Below are positions 36,825 to 46,019 of a DNA stretch of 51,273 nt, in pieces. The position numbers and the translations under genes were made by a program. Position 1 is the stretch's first letter, and every line of letters begins with the position of its first letter. A model generated the notes under the pieces. It was not told where the DNA came from. It saw only the letters and a list, made by a program, of their open reading frames with translations, and searched no databases. The DNA is from Candidatus Jettenia ecosi. Its GTDB lineage: Bacteria > Planctomycetota > Brocadiia > Brocadiales > Brocadiaceae. Where the stretch lies: contig SULG01000017.1 of the NCBI GenBank assembly GCA_005524015.1, forward strand, positions 1 to 51,273, in the 5' to 3' direction.

Positions 36825-37795
36825 AAACCATTAAAAATGACAAAGCCATCGTGGTAAAAGATCTGGAGAAACGGTACAGCAAATTTATGGCTGTAAACCG
36901 TATGAGCTTTGAAGTCTCCAAAGGTGAGATATTTGGCTTTCTCGGTCCCAATGGATCTGGCAAATCTACAACAATTCGGATACTGTGTGGCATTCTTGCA
37001 CCAACTGGCGGTGCGGGAACAGTGGCAGGGTTCAACATCCGCACCGAAGCGGAAAAGATCAAGAGCCATATTGGGTACATGAGTCAAAGATTTTCACTTT
37101 ATGAAGACTTAACCGTTGAGGAAAATATTAATTTCTATAGCGGCATTTACCACATCACTCCCAAAAAGGAGAAGGAACGAAAAGAATGGGTAATCGAGAT
37201 GGCCGGCCTTAAGGAACACCGCCATTCCCGGACGGCCTTTTTATCAAGCGGTTGGAAGCAGAGACTGGCACTTGGTTGTGCAATCCTTCATGAACCACCG
37301 ATACTATTTCTCGATGAGCCAACATCCGGGGTTGACCCCATTAGCCGCCGCCAATTCTGGGACCTGATTTATGTATTATCTGGCAGAGGTATTACCGTAT
37401 TTGTTACTACCCATTATATGGAAGAGGCCGAATATTGTAATCGAATAGGCCTTATCTATCGGGGTAAATTAATTGCCAGCGGAACGCCAGAGATGCTGAA
37501 GACAGAATGTATGCAAGAGGGCGTTTTGGAAGTTCTGTGCGAGCGGCCTCAAGATGCAATGATCGAAATTAAAAAGGTTGAAGGTATCAAAGATGTTGCT
37601 CTCTTCGGCAAGGGATTGCATGTCGTAGCCGAGGATGGTGATACTGCTGCATTTGCAATCAGACGTTTGCTCATGGGAAAAGGCTACGGGATTGCACCTG
37701 TTGAAAAGATTGTTCCTTCACTTGAAGATGTATTTGTGTCCCTTATAGAAGCTCAGGACCGGGCGGAGCAACCTCAACAGGAGGTACAACGATAA
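36821..37795 (+). CDS. ABC transporter ATPase 2 (degenerate signature motif)
   Basis: The 324-residue protein has Walker A GPNGSGKST, Walker B ILFLDEPTSGVD and a normal H-loop (VTTHYMEEAE). The signature reads FLSSGWKQRL instead of LSGGxxQ. In a heterodimer with ATPase 1, its Walker motifs and switch His would face the intact LSGG of ATPase 1 and form one canonical site. The other site would combine the Ala-for-His ATPase 1 with the altered signature. Start and upstream stop overlap as ATGA, so the two are probably made in equal amounts. The product energises the two ABC-2 permeases downstream. Confidence 0.93.
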   Translation: MKTIKNDKAIVVKDLEKRYSKFMAVNRMSFEVSKGEIFGFLGPNGSGKSTTIRILCGILAPTGGAGTVAGFNIRTEAEKIKSHIGYMSQRFSLYEDLTVEENINFYSGIYHITPKKEKERKEWVIEMAGLKEHRHSRTAFLSSGWKQRLALGCAILHEPPILFLDEPTSGVDPISRRQFWDLIYVLSGRGITVFVTTHYMEEAEYCNRIGLIYRGKLIASGTPEMLKTECMQEGVLEVLCERPQDAMIEIKKVEGIKDVALFGKGLHVVAEDGDTAAFAIRRLLMGKGYGIAPVEKIVPSLEDVFVSLIEAQDRAEQPQQEVQR

Positions 37796-37840
37796 AATTA
37801 TGAGAATCTCACAGGAAATGATGAATTCAAAGGAGAAAAT

Positions 37841-38437
37841 ATGATGAGAAATAAAAATATATTCGCTGCATTAACTATCTTGGCAATCTTATTTATGCAT
37901 GTTCTTTTTATGCCTAGCTCCATTGAATGTTTAGCACAAGGCCATACTCATACATCAGAATCTCGCGAAATAAAAGGAGGTAAAACGATGAAATTCCATA
38001 TCCCCCAACCGTTAAAGGTAGAACATGAAGAACTTCACGAGGAACTTGTCAAAGCTACTAAGGCAGGTGGCAAGACAGGAGATGCAGCAAAGGCTGTTGC
38101 AGATCTCTTACATCCACATTTTATAAAGGAAGAGGAATTTGCCTTACCACCGCTCGGTTTATTATCCCATATAACAAAAGGAAAAGTTACAGCAGAAATA
38201 GAAGGTGTTCTTACAATGACTGATAAATTAAAAGCAGAACTTCCCCGAATGCTTCAAGAACATAAAGCAATTGTCGATTCCTTACAGAATTTAATAAATG
38301 CAGCAAAGGGAGAAAAGAAGACGGAATATGTACATTTTGCAGAGAAGCTCATACTGCATGCACAAACTGAAGAAGAAGTTTTATACCCAACTTCTCTTTT
38401 GATTGGTGAATATCTGAAATTGAAACTGAAGAAATAA
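37841..38437 (+). CDS. Hemerythrin-like HHE-domain protein with signal peptide
   Basis: The 198-residue product starts with a hydrophobic signal sequence (about 5-32) after AAGGAGAAAAT. The mature part is a four-helix HHE domain, with His/Glu ligand segments VEHEELHEEL, HPHFIKEEE, LQEHKAIVD and HAQTEEEVLYP. Such domains bind a non-haem diiron centre and sense or bind O2, NO or reactive species, or store iron. The gene is inserted between the exporter ATPase and permease genes. A second ATG at 37988 with a perfect binding site would give a 149-residue form without the signal. The link to export is inferred from position only. Confidence 0.85.
   Translation: MMRNKNIFAALTILAILFMHVLFMPSSIECLAQGHTHTSESREIKGGKTMKFHIPQPLKVEHEELHEELVKATKAGGKTGDAAKAVADLLHPHFIKEEEFALPPLGLLSHITKGKVTAEIEGVLTMTDKLKAELPRMLQEHKAIVDSLQNLINAAKGEKKTEYVHFAEKLILHAQTEEEVLYPTSLLIGEYLKLKLKK
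37973..37990 (+). promoter_or_regulatory. Internal ribosome binding site and second start in the hemerythrin gene
   Basis: AAAGGAGG (37973-37980) stands 7 bp before an in-frame ATG (37988). It is stronger than the site of the first start. Translation from here would leave out the signal peptide and begin exactly at the folded domain (MKFHIPQPLKVEHEE). Confidence 0.6.
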
Positions 38438-38545
38438 CGCAACAATAGTTATTGAGAGACTGTCCGAAAATTCAAAAATGTCGTCCCGATCAATAAAGAT
38501 GCGAGAAGTTTCTCCATGCACAGACCCAAAATACTCTTTAATAAA

Positions 38546-38564
38546 GACAGGTTTCAAACGTGTC
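38546..38564. repeat. Imperfect dyad in the hemerythrin-permease gap
   Basis: GACA-G-GTTT-C-AAAC-G-TGTC forms a hairpin with one mismatch, in the middle of 195 non-coding bases (38438-38632) between the hemerythrin and permease genes. No T-run follows. The rest of the gap shows no gene; such a gap is unusual within this otherwise tight operon. Confidence 0.4.
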
Positions 38565-38632
38565 TCTATTCGGAATAACAGTCCTTATTTTCTGATAGGC
38601 CCTTATTCTTCCTAATAGGAGTCGAGAAGGCG

Positions 38633-39766
38633 ATGAAGTTGTTTCGAATCAGGGCCGTTGCCCATAAGGAATTTATTCATATTGCGCGTGACCCAAGAAG
38701 CCTTGGTATGGCCATCGCCATTCCACTATTGCTGCTGGTACTCTTTGGTTATGCTTTGACACTCGATGTGGATAATGTACCCATGGTAATATGGGATCAG
38801 AGTGAATCTCAGGTAAGCCGGGAATTCATAAGCCGTTTTAGAGGTTCTCACTACTTCTCACTCAAAGAGTTTGTACACAGCTACCGGGGAGTAGAACAGG
38901 CTATCGACTCCGGTAAGGCCTTTGTAGCCCTCATAATCCCGACAGATTTTGCGAGGCGCATTGGGCGTGGAAACCCTGCTCCTGTACAATTAATTGTGGA
39001 TGGAAGTGATTCCAACACTGCAACGATCGCGATTGGATATGTTGATGCGGTTACCCAGATCTACTCCCGTGATATCGCTGTTCGTGAAATCCAGAGGATA
39101 GGAGGAAAAAAACTTCAGTCGCCAATTGATATACAGACCCGGGTTTGGTTTAACGCCGACCTGGAATCAAAAAACTATATTATTCCTGGCCTTATCGCTG
39201 TAATTATGATGGTAATCGCTGCACTTCTTACCTCATTAACGGTAGCCCGTGAATGGGAGCGAGGCACTATGGAACAACTTATTTCCACACCCGTAAAGAG
39301 CCAGGAGCTGATCATTGGGAAGCTTATCCCCTACTTTGCTCTAGGAATGTTTGACGTATTTTTATCTGTGCTCATGGGAGAATATCTTTTTAGAGTTCCA
39401 CTTCGTGGTAACATTGCCTTGCTCTTTAGTATGGCAGCGGTCTTCCTGGCAGGCGCCTTATCATTGGGTATGGCTATCAGTATACTTACCAAAAGTCAAC
39501 TTCTCGCCAGCCAATTAGCAATGATATTGACGTTTTTACCCTCATTTTTGCTGTCAGATTTTATGTATGCAACTAGTAATATGCCAAAAGTAATCCAGAT
39601 CATTACCTATGCAATTCCGGCAAAGTATTTTGTGACTATACTAAAAGGTATTTACCTGAAGGGTGTAGGTTTAGAGGTTTTGGCGTTCGAGGCAGGACTC
39701 TTGATTATTTTTGGTATAGCCATGGTACTTTTAGCTAACATAAAATTCAAGAAAAGGTTAACATAA
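38633..39766 (+). CDS. ABC-2-type permease 1 (YbhS/YbhR-like)
   Basis: The 377-residue protein has one N-terminal membrane helix (about 24-46, SLGMAIAIPLLLLVLFGYAL). A large extracytoplasmic domain of about 130 residues with VDGSDSNTA follows, and then five or so membrane helices from about residue 180. The segment REWERGTMEQLISTPVKSQELIIGK is the typical cytoplasmic loop of the ABC-2 family that touches the ATPase. It forms a heterodimer with the next gene, one base away. Substrates of this subfamily are drugs or other small molecules; none can be named here. Confidence 0.93.
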   Translation: MKLFRIRAVAHKEFIHIARDPRSLGMAIAIPLLLLVLFGYALTLDVDNVPMVIWDQSESQVSREFISRFRGSHYFSLKEFVHSYRGVEQAIDSGKAFVALIIPTDFARRIGRGNPAPVQLIVDGSDSNTATIAIGYVDAVTQIYSRDIAVREIQRIGGKKLQSPIDIQTRVWFNADLESKNYIIPGLIAVIMMVIAALLTSLTVAREWERGTMEQLISTPVKSQELIIGKLIPYFALGMFDVFLSVLMGEYLFRVPLRGNIALLFSMAAVFLAGALSLGMAISILTKSQLLASQLAMILTFLPSFLLSDFMYATSNMPKVIQIITYAIPAKYFVTILKGIYLKGVGLEVLAFEAGLLIIFGIAMVLLANIKFKKRLT

Positions 39767-39767
39767 T

Positions 39768-40898
39768 ATGTACGAACGCATTAAACACATGCTCATGAAA
39801 GAGTTTATCCAAATATTCCGCGACCCGAAGATGAAGGGAATAATCTTCTTAACGCCGATCATTCAAGTGCTTATATTCGGTTATGCCGTAACAACCGATG
39901 TGAAACACGTTGCCACGGCGGTCTACGATCTCGATAACAGCGTAGCTAGCCGTGAACTTGTGAGCCGGTTCGTAAAGTCGGGCTACTTTGATGTCGTAGA
40001 ATACATAAACAACGAAGGCCGTGACCGTGACTTGATTGACCATGGCAAAGTTCGGGTCGTCTTTCGTATGAACAAGGGCTTCGAGGACGATTTAAGAGCA
40101 GGGCGAACTGCACAACTCCAGGTGATCGTAGACGGAACCGACTCGAACACAGCAGGGGTTGTACTTGATTACAGCGCAAAGATTGTTGGGCAATTTTCAC
40201 AAAAGATTTTCATTACAAGGTATACTCAAATAAAAGGCCCAGCCGAGAGGACTGCCAGGATAGAAATGCAAACACGGGCATGGTTTAACGAAAACCTGGA
40301 AAGTCGTAATTTCTATGTACCGGGTGTAATCGCGATCATTGTGATGCTTATCACCTTGATGCTCACCAGCATGGCAATTGTGCGCGAGAAGGAGGTCGGC
40401 ACGATGGAACAAATTCTGGTTACCCCAATCACACAAACAGAGTTTATACTTGGTAAAACCGTACCCTTTGCTATAATAGGTATTGCTGATGCAATCATGA
40501 TTACCCTGATTGGAGTATTCTGGTTTGAAGTGCCGATACGAGGCAATCTCTTTATACTCTTTATCGCCACAGCCCTTTACCTTATGACAACACTTGGTAT
40601 AGGACTCTTGATTTCAACAGTCAGTAAGACGCAGCAGGAGGCAATGATGAGCGCTTTCTTATTCTACTTCCCTGCGGTACTCCTTTCGGGATTTATGTTT
40701 CCCATTGCCAATATGCCAGTAATCGTCCGGTGGCTCACCTACTTGAATCCACTCAGATATTTTCTGGTAATCGTCCGGGGCATCTTCCTTAAGGGAGTGG
40801 GCCCAATTATTTTATGGCCACACATGATTGCACTTGCCATAATGGGTATAGTAATATTATGGATAGCATCAAAAAGATTCAGAAAGACTATTGCTTAA
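39768..40898 (+). CDS. ABC-2-type permease 2 (YbhS/YbhR-like)
   Basis: The 376-residue protein is a paralogue of permease 1 with the same plan: N-terminal helix (FLTPIIQVLIFGYAVTTDVKH), extracytoplasmic domain with VDGTDSNTAG, and five or so C-terminal helices. The coupling loop reads REKEVGTMEQILVTPITQTEFILGK. The two permease genes are separated by one base, so a fixed heterodimer is likely. About 19 bp after it comes the gene for a small four-cysteine protein. Confidence 0.93.
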   Translation: MYERIKHMLMKEFIQIFRDPKMKGIIFLTPIIQVLIFGYAVTTDVKHVATAVYDLDNSVASRELVSRFVKSGYFDVVEYINNEGRDRDLIDHGKVRVVFRMNKGFEDDLRAGRTAQLQVIVDGTDSNTAGVVLDYSAKIVGQFSQKIFITRYTQIKGPAERTARIEMQTRAWFNENLESRNFYVPGVIAIIVMLITLMLTSMAIVREKEVGTMEQILVTPITQTEFILGKTVPFAIIGIADAIMITLIGVFWFEVPIRGNLFILFIATALYLMTTLGIGLLISTVSKTQQEAMMSAFLFYFPAVLLSGFMFPIANMPVIVRWLTYLNPLRYFLVIVRGIFLKGVGPIILWPHMIALAIMGIVILWIASKRFRKTIA

Positions 40899-40917
40899 AT
40901 ATCAGAAAGAGGAAAAG

Positions 40918-41133
40918 ATGAGTTGGATTTGCCCGCATCAGATAAACGATGAATGCACCCGTTTAAGAAAAAAATGCCAACCTTCACAAAAAGGTTGTGT
41001 GCTGGAAGGTGAGGTCAGGTTTATCGATTATCAGGAAAATAGTGAAAACAAAAAGGATTTAAGAAAAGAAAAGAGGCAAGAGAATAAAACAGATTCCAGT
41101 TTCAGAATTCAAAGAAGACAACGAAAAAATTAG
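40918..41133 (+). CDS. Small four-cysteine protein at the end of the exporter operon
   Basis: The 71-residue product has four cysteines in its first 27 residues (CPHQINDEC, KKCQPSQKGCVLEG), followed by a highly charged tail. I chose the ATG at 40918 behind AGAAAGAGG; the open frame extends to 40891 and overlaps the permease. The CPHQ-x3-EC-x6-C-x6-C pattern suggests metal or cluster binding, or disulfides if exported, but there is no signal peptide. I have a faint recollection of similar small proteins next to such exporters in other anaerobes, which needs a search. Function unknown. Confidence 0.65.
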   Translation: MSWICPHQINDECTRLRKKCQPSQKGCVLEGEVRFIDYQENSENKKDLRKEKRQENKTDSSFRIQRRQRKN

Positions 41134-41205
41134 CTTTAACCCGTCGCACAGCTATTCGGCATCAACACACAAGCGTACCCTGATAAGATACAATCATTTC
41201 TTAAA

Positions 41206-41673
41206 TCATCGAAAAGCAATACTGGCATTTCTAAACAACGACTTATGATAAACCGATGCAGGATCTCTTAACGTTTCATCGGACTGGTTTTGTGATGTAA
41301 TATCATGAATCGTACCGTAGATACGAATAACCCGACCCTGTTCCTTTCCCCATATAGGCTGAGCGAAATCACGCAACCATCGGCTTTCACCATTTTTAGC
41401 AATGATACGGAACTCACTTATATGGGACTGGCCTGAGAGCAGGTTATCAAGATGCTTCATAAAGATATGAATATCGTCTGGATGAATAAGGCTGAGCCAA
41501 CCTCCACGGATGTTTACCTCTTTCAGAGTATATCCGGTGATATGGGTAAAAGATTCAGTTACACATTCATATACCAGGGTATTATTAGATTCTAACCGGC
41601 AATCATATGCATACCTGGAGATATGTTCGTAACGTTTATAGAAGGAACGATGATCTTCCTCAAAATAATTCAT
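41206..41673 (-). CDS. Stand-alone PAS/PAC domain protein
   Basis: The 155-residue product is almost wholly one PAS domain with its PAC tail: YECVTESFTHITGYTLKEV, WLSLIHPDD, EFRIIAKNGESRWLRDFAQPIW and IYGTIHDITSQNQ. No kinase, GGDEF or DNA-binding part follows before the stop. It may be a single-domain signalling partner or the front piece of a sensor that has lost its output domain. The ATG at 41673 was chosen over a GTG at 41694; neither has a good binding site. It is tail to tail with the exporter operon. Confidence 0.75.
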   Translation of the reverse strand: MNYFEEDHRSFYKRYEHISRYAYDCRLESNNTLVYECVTESFTHITGYTLKEVNIRGGWLSLIHPDDIHIFMKHLDNLLSGQSHISEFRIIAKNGESRWLRDFAQPIWGKEQGRVIRIYGTIHDITSQNQSDETLRDPASVYHKSLFRNASIAFR

Positions 41674-41853
41674 TGAAGATAGGTAAAATACCACATAATG
41701 TTTTCAAAAAGAATTAGTATTGGCAAATAGCATACTGAACTCTCGCGATTACATTCTCCTTTGAAGTATTATAGCATGTTGTAATATTATTTAAAGAAAA
41801 ATATTTCCTTGTGAAATTGTTTTGTATAACAAACTGCTATACCATATGCTTCT

Positions 41854-42240
41854 ATGGAAAAAAGGAATATCGTAGGAAGCAATATAAGGAGATTTAGATT
41901 AGATGCTGGAATTACCCAGGAAGAACTTGCCCTGATAAGCGGTCTATCTCAGGGTTATATAAACCAATTAGAAAATGGCAGGAGAAATTATACGCAAAAA
42001 TCACTAGAACTCATCGCACACGCCATGTCAATACCGCTGATAGAGTTCTTTAAAGAAGAAGAGAGCAAACAGGTTTCTTTTGTTGCAGAAAAAGGCGATA
42101 ATTACCAAAAGAAAAGCCCTAATAAGAGAGAATTTTTCCAACTTTTAAGTGATTTACCGGAACACATTATTGATCACTACCTCACTCTTCTAAAATTAGA
42201 ACGTGAATTAGTAAGCAAGAATAAAAAAAATGCATTGTAG
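41854..42240 (+). CDS. XRE-family (Cro/CI-type) regulator
   Basis: The 128-residue protein has an HTH_3 domain at about residues 7-62 (IRRFRLDAGITQEELALISGLSQGYINQLENGRRNYTQ in outline; recognition helix SQGYINQLENG). A charged helical C-terminal half follows. It is a likely DNA-binding regulator of stress or signalling genes. It starts about 160 bp from the divergent PAS gene and runs tail to tail into the GGDEF-EAL gene 8 bp away. A short dyad (GTATA...TATAC) precedes it, but this is weak. Confidence 0.88.
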   Translation: MEKRNIVGSNIRRFRLDAGITQEELALISGLSQGYINQLENGRRNYTQKSLELIAHAMSIPLIEFFKEEESKQVSFVAEKGDNYQKKSPNKREFFQLLSDLPEHIIDHYLTLLKLERELVSKNKKNAL

Positions 42241-42248
42241 TAAACAGA

Positions 42249-45200
42249 CTATTCACCTTTGTACTTTTTTAACAACAGCTTTCCCATATCAACAGCAGAC
42301 AGAGGGTGACTGTAAATGTATCCTTGTATCTCGTTACAACAGATCTGGTGCAAAAAATCTAATTGCTCTTTGTTTTCAACGCCCTCAGCAATCACTTTTA
42401 ATTTAAGACTTTCTGCTATGGCAATAATAGCGGTAACAATTGCTGCATCATCCTGGTTCGTAGTAATATCCCGCACAAATGATTGATCAATCTTAATCGT
42501 ATCTATGGAAAATCGTCTTAAGTAACTGAGAGAGGAATACCCCATGCCAAAGTCATCAATGGAAAGTCGTATTCCAAGTTCCTTTAGTTCACAGAGCACT
42601 TTGAGGCTTGATTCTATATTGTGCATAACAATGCCCTCGGTAATCTCCAGCTCTAAATATTTTGGATCAAGACCAGTTTCTTTTAGCACGCCTGCAACCA
42701 TGCCTACAAGATTTTGTTGCTTTATTTGACGCGCCGAGAGGTTTACCGAGACACGGAGTGTAGGAAAGCCTGCATTATGCCACGCTTTGGCTTGAGTACA
42801 AGCTGTAGCAAGAACCCATTCACCAATAGGTATAATAAAACCTGTCTCTTCTGCAATGGGAATAAACTTAGATGGATAGATCATACCAAGGTCAGGATGC
42901 TTCCAGCGTACAAGGGCCTCTACACCAATAATTTGCTCTGTATCCATATCTACCTGCGGCTGGTAATATATCGAGAGTTCTCCCCTTTCAAGCGCTTTTC
43001 GCAAGGAGTTTTCCAGCATCATTCTCTCAAAGTTATTACTATTCATGCTTTCCATGTAGAGCTCGAAGGTGTTTCTGCCCTGCTCTTTCGCATGATACAT
43101 CGCAGTATCAGCCTTTTTGATCAGCATACTAACATCATCGGCATCAACGGGATAGATACTTACTCCTATGCTCGTAGTGGTGTGAATCTCGTAGCCTTCA
43201 ATCTGGAAAGGTTGGTATAATACATCAAGTATCTTCTGCGCAACAATAGCAGCATTCTTTGCGTGAGCAAGATCAGGAACGACAACAATAAATTCATCGC
43301 CACCCATACGGACAATGGTATTGCTCTCACGCATATATCGTGTCAGGCGCTCCGCAACAGCCTTCAACAGTAAATCACCCATGTGATGTCCCAGGGTATC
43401 ATTGATGGTTTTAAAGCGATCCAGATCAAGAAGCATAACGGCAACCATATGCTCATTCCGTTTTGCCTGCATAATAGCTACTTCCAGACGGTCTTGTAGC
43501 AAAATGCGGTTAGGCAAATTGGTAAGGGCATCATGGTAGGCCATATGATTAATAAGAGATTCCGATTGCCTTCGCGCAATTGCATTCCCTATAATCTCCG
43601 CCGTAATACGAAGCAAGGCTAAATCTTCCTCATACCGTGAACCAGTTGTCAGGGCATTATCGAAACCTATAAATCCAACTAATCTCTTTTCAGCATATAC
43701 CGGTAGCGCCAACAACGATTTGATAGCATATTTCTCTAATATCTCCTTTTCAGCAACAGACTCTGGAGACATTTTGGAAACATCAGGAATGTGAATCACA
43801 TCGCCAGTATGTAACTTTTCCATTAACCAGGGAAATTTTGAAGTAGGAAGATTCTGAAGATTTTGTATTTTAGAGGTAATCTCCTTAGCACACCACTCAT
43901 GGGTATTGTCCATAATACCACCGTTATCACGGAACTGAAATAAGTAAACCCTATCCGCTTCACTCAATAGACCAATATCAGCCAACGAAACGGAAATAGC
44001 ATTATTGAAGTCCGAAAGAGCAACAAATCTCGTAGAGATGCTGGCTACCGTTTTTTCAAAATCTATTCTACGCCTGAGGGCCTCATCTGCCTGTTTTTGC
44101 TCAATAAACTTGCCGATCTGCCCACCGATAGATATCATCATCGTAAGGAGTTCTTCGTCAGGTTGTTGTACCTCGTGGCTAAAAAACTCAAGAACACCTA
44201 ATATTTCATTCCTGGTAAAAACAGGAAAACCAAAAGCCCCATGTAAGTTTTCTTTAGCAGCAAGCGCAGCCCGAAGAAAGCTTGCATCACAGACAATATC
44301 ACTGATCCATATGGGTTTGCCGGAAGCCCAAATTTTTCCCGGCAATCCAATGCCAGATGAAAAAACAATCTGCCGGCTAAATGCCTTAAACCCTGGCGCC
44401 TCCACGAAAGGCTTATGCCAGATTTCAATACAACGTAACACGTTAGTTTTCTGATCTATAGTCCAGAAAATACCTAAATCCCATCCCAAACTTTCACACA
44501 CCGCCTGAATAATTTTGGGGATAACTTCATCAATAGTGATTGACTCTACCAATACACGAGTTGCAGCGTATTGTAAGCACAAATGTCGTTCAACTTTTTT
44601 ACGATCAGTAATATCTTCCTTAATCGCAATGAAGTTCGTAATAACACCGTCAGGATTTTTTACCGGGAAAATAGATGCCAGTTCCCAATAGAGTTCACCA
44701 TTTTTCTTCTTATTAATAAATTCTCCCTGCCATTTATTACCAGAAGTGATTGTATTCCATAATTGTTTATAGTTTTCATATGGAGTTTTACCGGATCTCA
44801 AAACGCTGGGGTTTTTTCCCATAATTTCTTCGTTCGTATACCCTGTCAATTTCATGAAATTGGCATTGACATATTCGATTTTTCCCTTAGTATCAGTAAC
44901 GATAATCGAATTTGAAATTTGTTCGATAGCGTTTGATAACTTGCAAAGCTCTTCCATATGCTTACGTTTAGTAATATCCTGGATTATTCCATTCATCTGA
45001 ACCACCGCACCCGTATCATCAAGAATAACTTCTGCCTGGTCATGGACAATGCGTACAGAACCTCCCGGAAGAATAATGCGATGCTCAATACGGTAAGGCT
45101 TTCCCCTGGATAATGCCTCATCGAGAGATTGTTTTACCAATACTCTGTCATCAGGATGAACGGAATTGAGATACGCCTCACAGACCCCGCCAATTGTCTG

Positions 45201-45737
45201 CGGAGCAAAACCAAAGATGCGATACATCTCGTCTGACCAATACGTTTTATTCTCCCTAATATCCCATTGCCAATTTCCCAGATGGGCGATTCGTTGTGCA
45301 TTGGCAAGACCGGCCTCACTTTTCCGAAGCGCCTCTTCTGCCTCTTTACGCTTTCTTCGTTCCCCGGCTTCTTTCAGTTCCCGTTCAATAGCAGGAACAA
45401 GCCGCGCCAGATTATCCTTCATAAGGTAATCATGAGCGCCTGCTCTCATGGCTGCTACCGCTATCTCCTCTCCAATAGCGCCCGATACAATGATAAACGG
45501 CAGATCAAGCCCACTGAGCTGTAACTGCGTAAGCGCGCCAATCCCGCTAAAGAACGGCATGGAGTGATCGGAAAGGACAACATCCCATTCCTGTTGTTCA
45601 AGCAGTATCTTCATGCCTGAGGCTGTCTCGGCCCGCTCGTAAACCGGATTATAGCCACCGCATCTCAATTCACGGAGGAGGAGTTCTGTATCATCCAGTG
45701 AGTCTTCGATAATTAATACACGGAGTAGTTTCCTCAT
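42249..45737 (-). CDS. Receiver-PAS-PAS-GAF-GAF-GGDEF-EAL cyclic-di-GMP protein
   Basis: This 1162-residue cytoplasmic protein combines a receiver domain (about 1-125, phospho-acceptor in VLSDHSMP) and two PAS domains (about 135-260 and 270-385). Two GAF domains (about 395-550 and 570-715) follow, then a GGDEF domain with intact GGDEF near 811-815 and an EAL domain with intact EALVRW near 937. The EAL metal and catalytic segments DDFGMGYSSL and KIDQSFV are present. Both synthesis and breakdown of cyclic di-GMP are possible; which dominates cannot be read from sequence. There are no membrane segments. The partner kinase is not next to it. A promoter probably lies in 45738-45900. Confidence 0.92.
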   Translation of the reverse strand: MRKLLRVLIIEDSLDDTELLLRELRCGGYNPVYERAETASGMKILLEQQEWDVVLSDHSMPFFSGIGALTQLQLSGLDLPFIIVSGAIGEEIAVAAMRAGAHDYLMKDNLARLVPAIERELKEAGERRKRKEAEEALRKSEAGLANAQRIAHLGNWQWDIRENKTYWSDEMYRIFGFAPQTIGGVCEAYLNSVHPDDRVLVKQSLDEALSRGKPYRIEHRIILPGGSVRIVHDQAEVILDDTGAVVQMNGIIQDITKRKHMEELCKLSNAIEQISNSIIVTDTKGKIEYVNANFMKLTGYTNEEIMGKNPSVLRSGKTPYENYKQLWNTITSGNKWQGEFINKKKNGELYWELASIFPVKNPDGVITNFIAIKEDITDRKKVERHLCLQYAATRVLVESITIDEVIPKIIQAVCESLGWDLGIFWTIDQKTNVLRCIEIWHKPFVEAPGFKAFSRQIVFSSGIGLPGKIWASGKPIWISDIVCDASFLRAALAAKENLHGAFGFPVFTRNEILGVLEFFSHEVQQPDEELLTMMISIGGQIGKFIEQKQADEALRRRIDFEKTVASISTRFVALSDFNNAISVSLADIGLLSEADRVYLFQFRDNGGIMDNTHEWCAKEITSKIQNLQNLPTSKFPWLMEKLHTGDVIHIPDVSKMSPESVAEKEILEKYAIKSLLALPVYAEKRLVGFIGFDNALTTGSRYEEDLALLRITAEIIGNAIARRQSESLINHMAYHDALTNLPNRILLQDRLEVAIMQAKRNEHMVAVMLLDLDRFKTINDTLGHHMGDLLLKAVAERLTRYMRESNTIVRMGGDEFIVVVPDLAHAKNAAIVAQKILDVLYQPFQIEGYEIHTTTSIGVSIYPVDADDVSMLIKKADTAMYHAKEQGRNTFELYMESMNSNNFERMMLENSLRKALERGELSIYYQPQVDMDTEQIIGVEALVRWKHPDLGMIYPSKFIPIAEETGFIIPIGEWVLATACTQAKAWHNAGFPTLRVSVNLSARQIKQQNLVGMVAGVLKETGLDPKYLELEITEGIVMHNIESSLKVLCELKELGIRLSIDDFGMGYSSLSYLRRFSIDTIKIDQSFVRDITTNQDDAAIVTAIIAIAESLKLKVIAEGVENKEQLDFLHQICCNEIQGYIYSHPLSAVDMGKLLLKKYKGE

Positions 45738-45946
45738 TTTTATGTTCTCTTCCTTAATTGCTTGTCAATCAATGCTGTAGAGTCTTCTTTTTTTCAAACG
45801 TAAACATACATTTTTGAAAATAAAAATCAAGAAGATTTTATCTACTCCGAATCTGACATTCTTTTTCCTAACTTAAAAAACTTCTTGCCTTACCTTTTTT
45901 CTGATGGTATCATAAAACACTTACATAATTATAAAAATAAAATACA

Positions 45947-46019
45947 GGCGGCATCGCCAAGTGGACTAAGGCCACGGTTTGCAAAACCGTTATCCTGGGT
46001 TCGAATCCCAGTGCCGCCT
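45947..46019 (+). tRNA. tRNA-Cys (anticodon GCA)
   Basis: Acceptor arms GGCGGCA/TGCCGCC pair fully. The anticodon stem ACGGT/ACCGT closes TTGCAAA with anticodon GCA. The T-arm is GGGTTCGAATCCC and the discriminator is T, as expected for Cys. CCA is not encoded. Confidence 0.96.
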
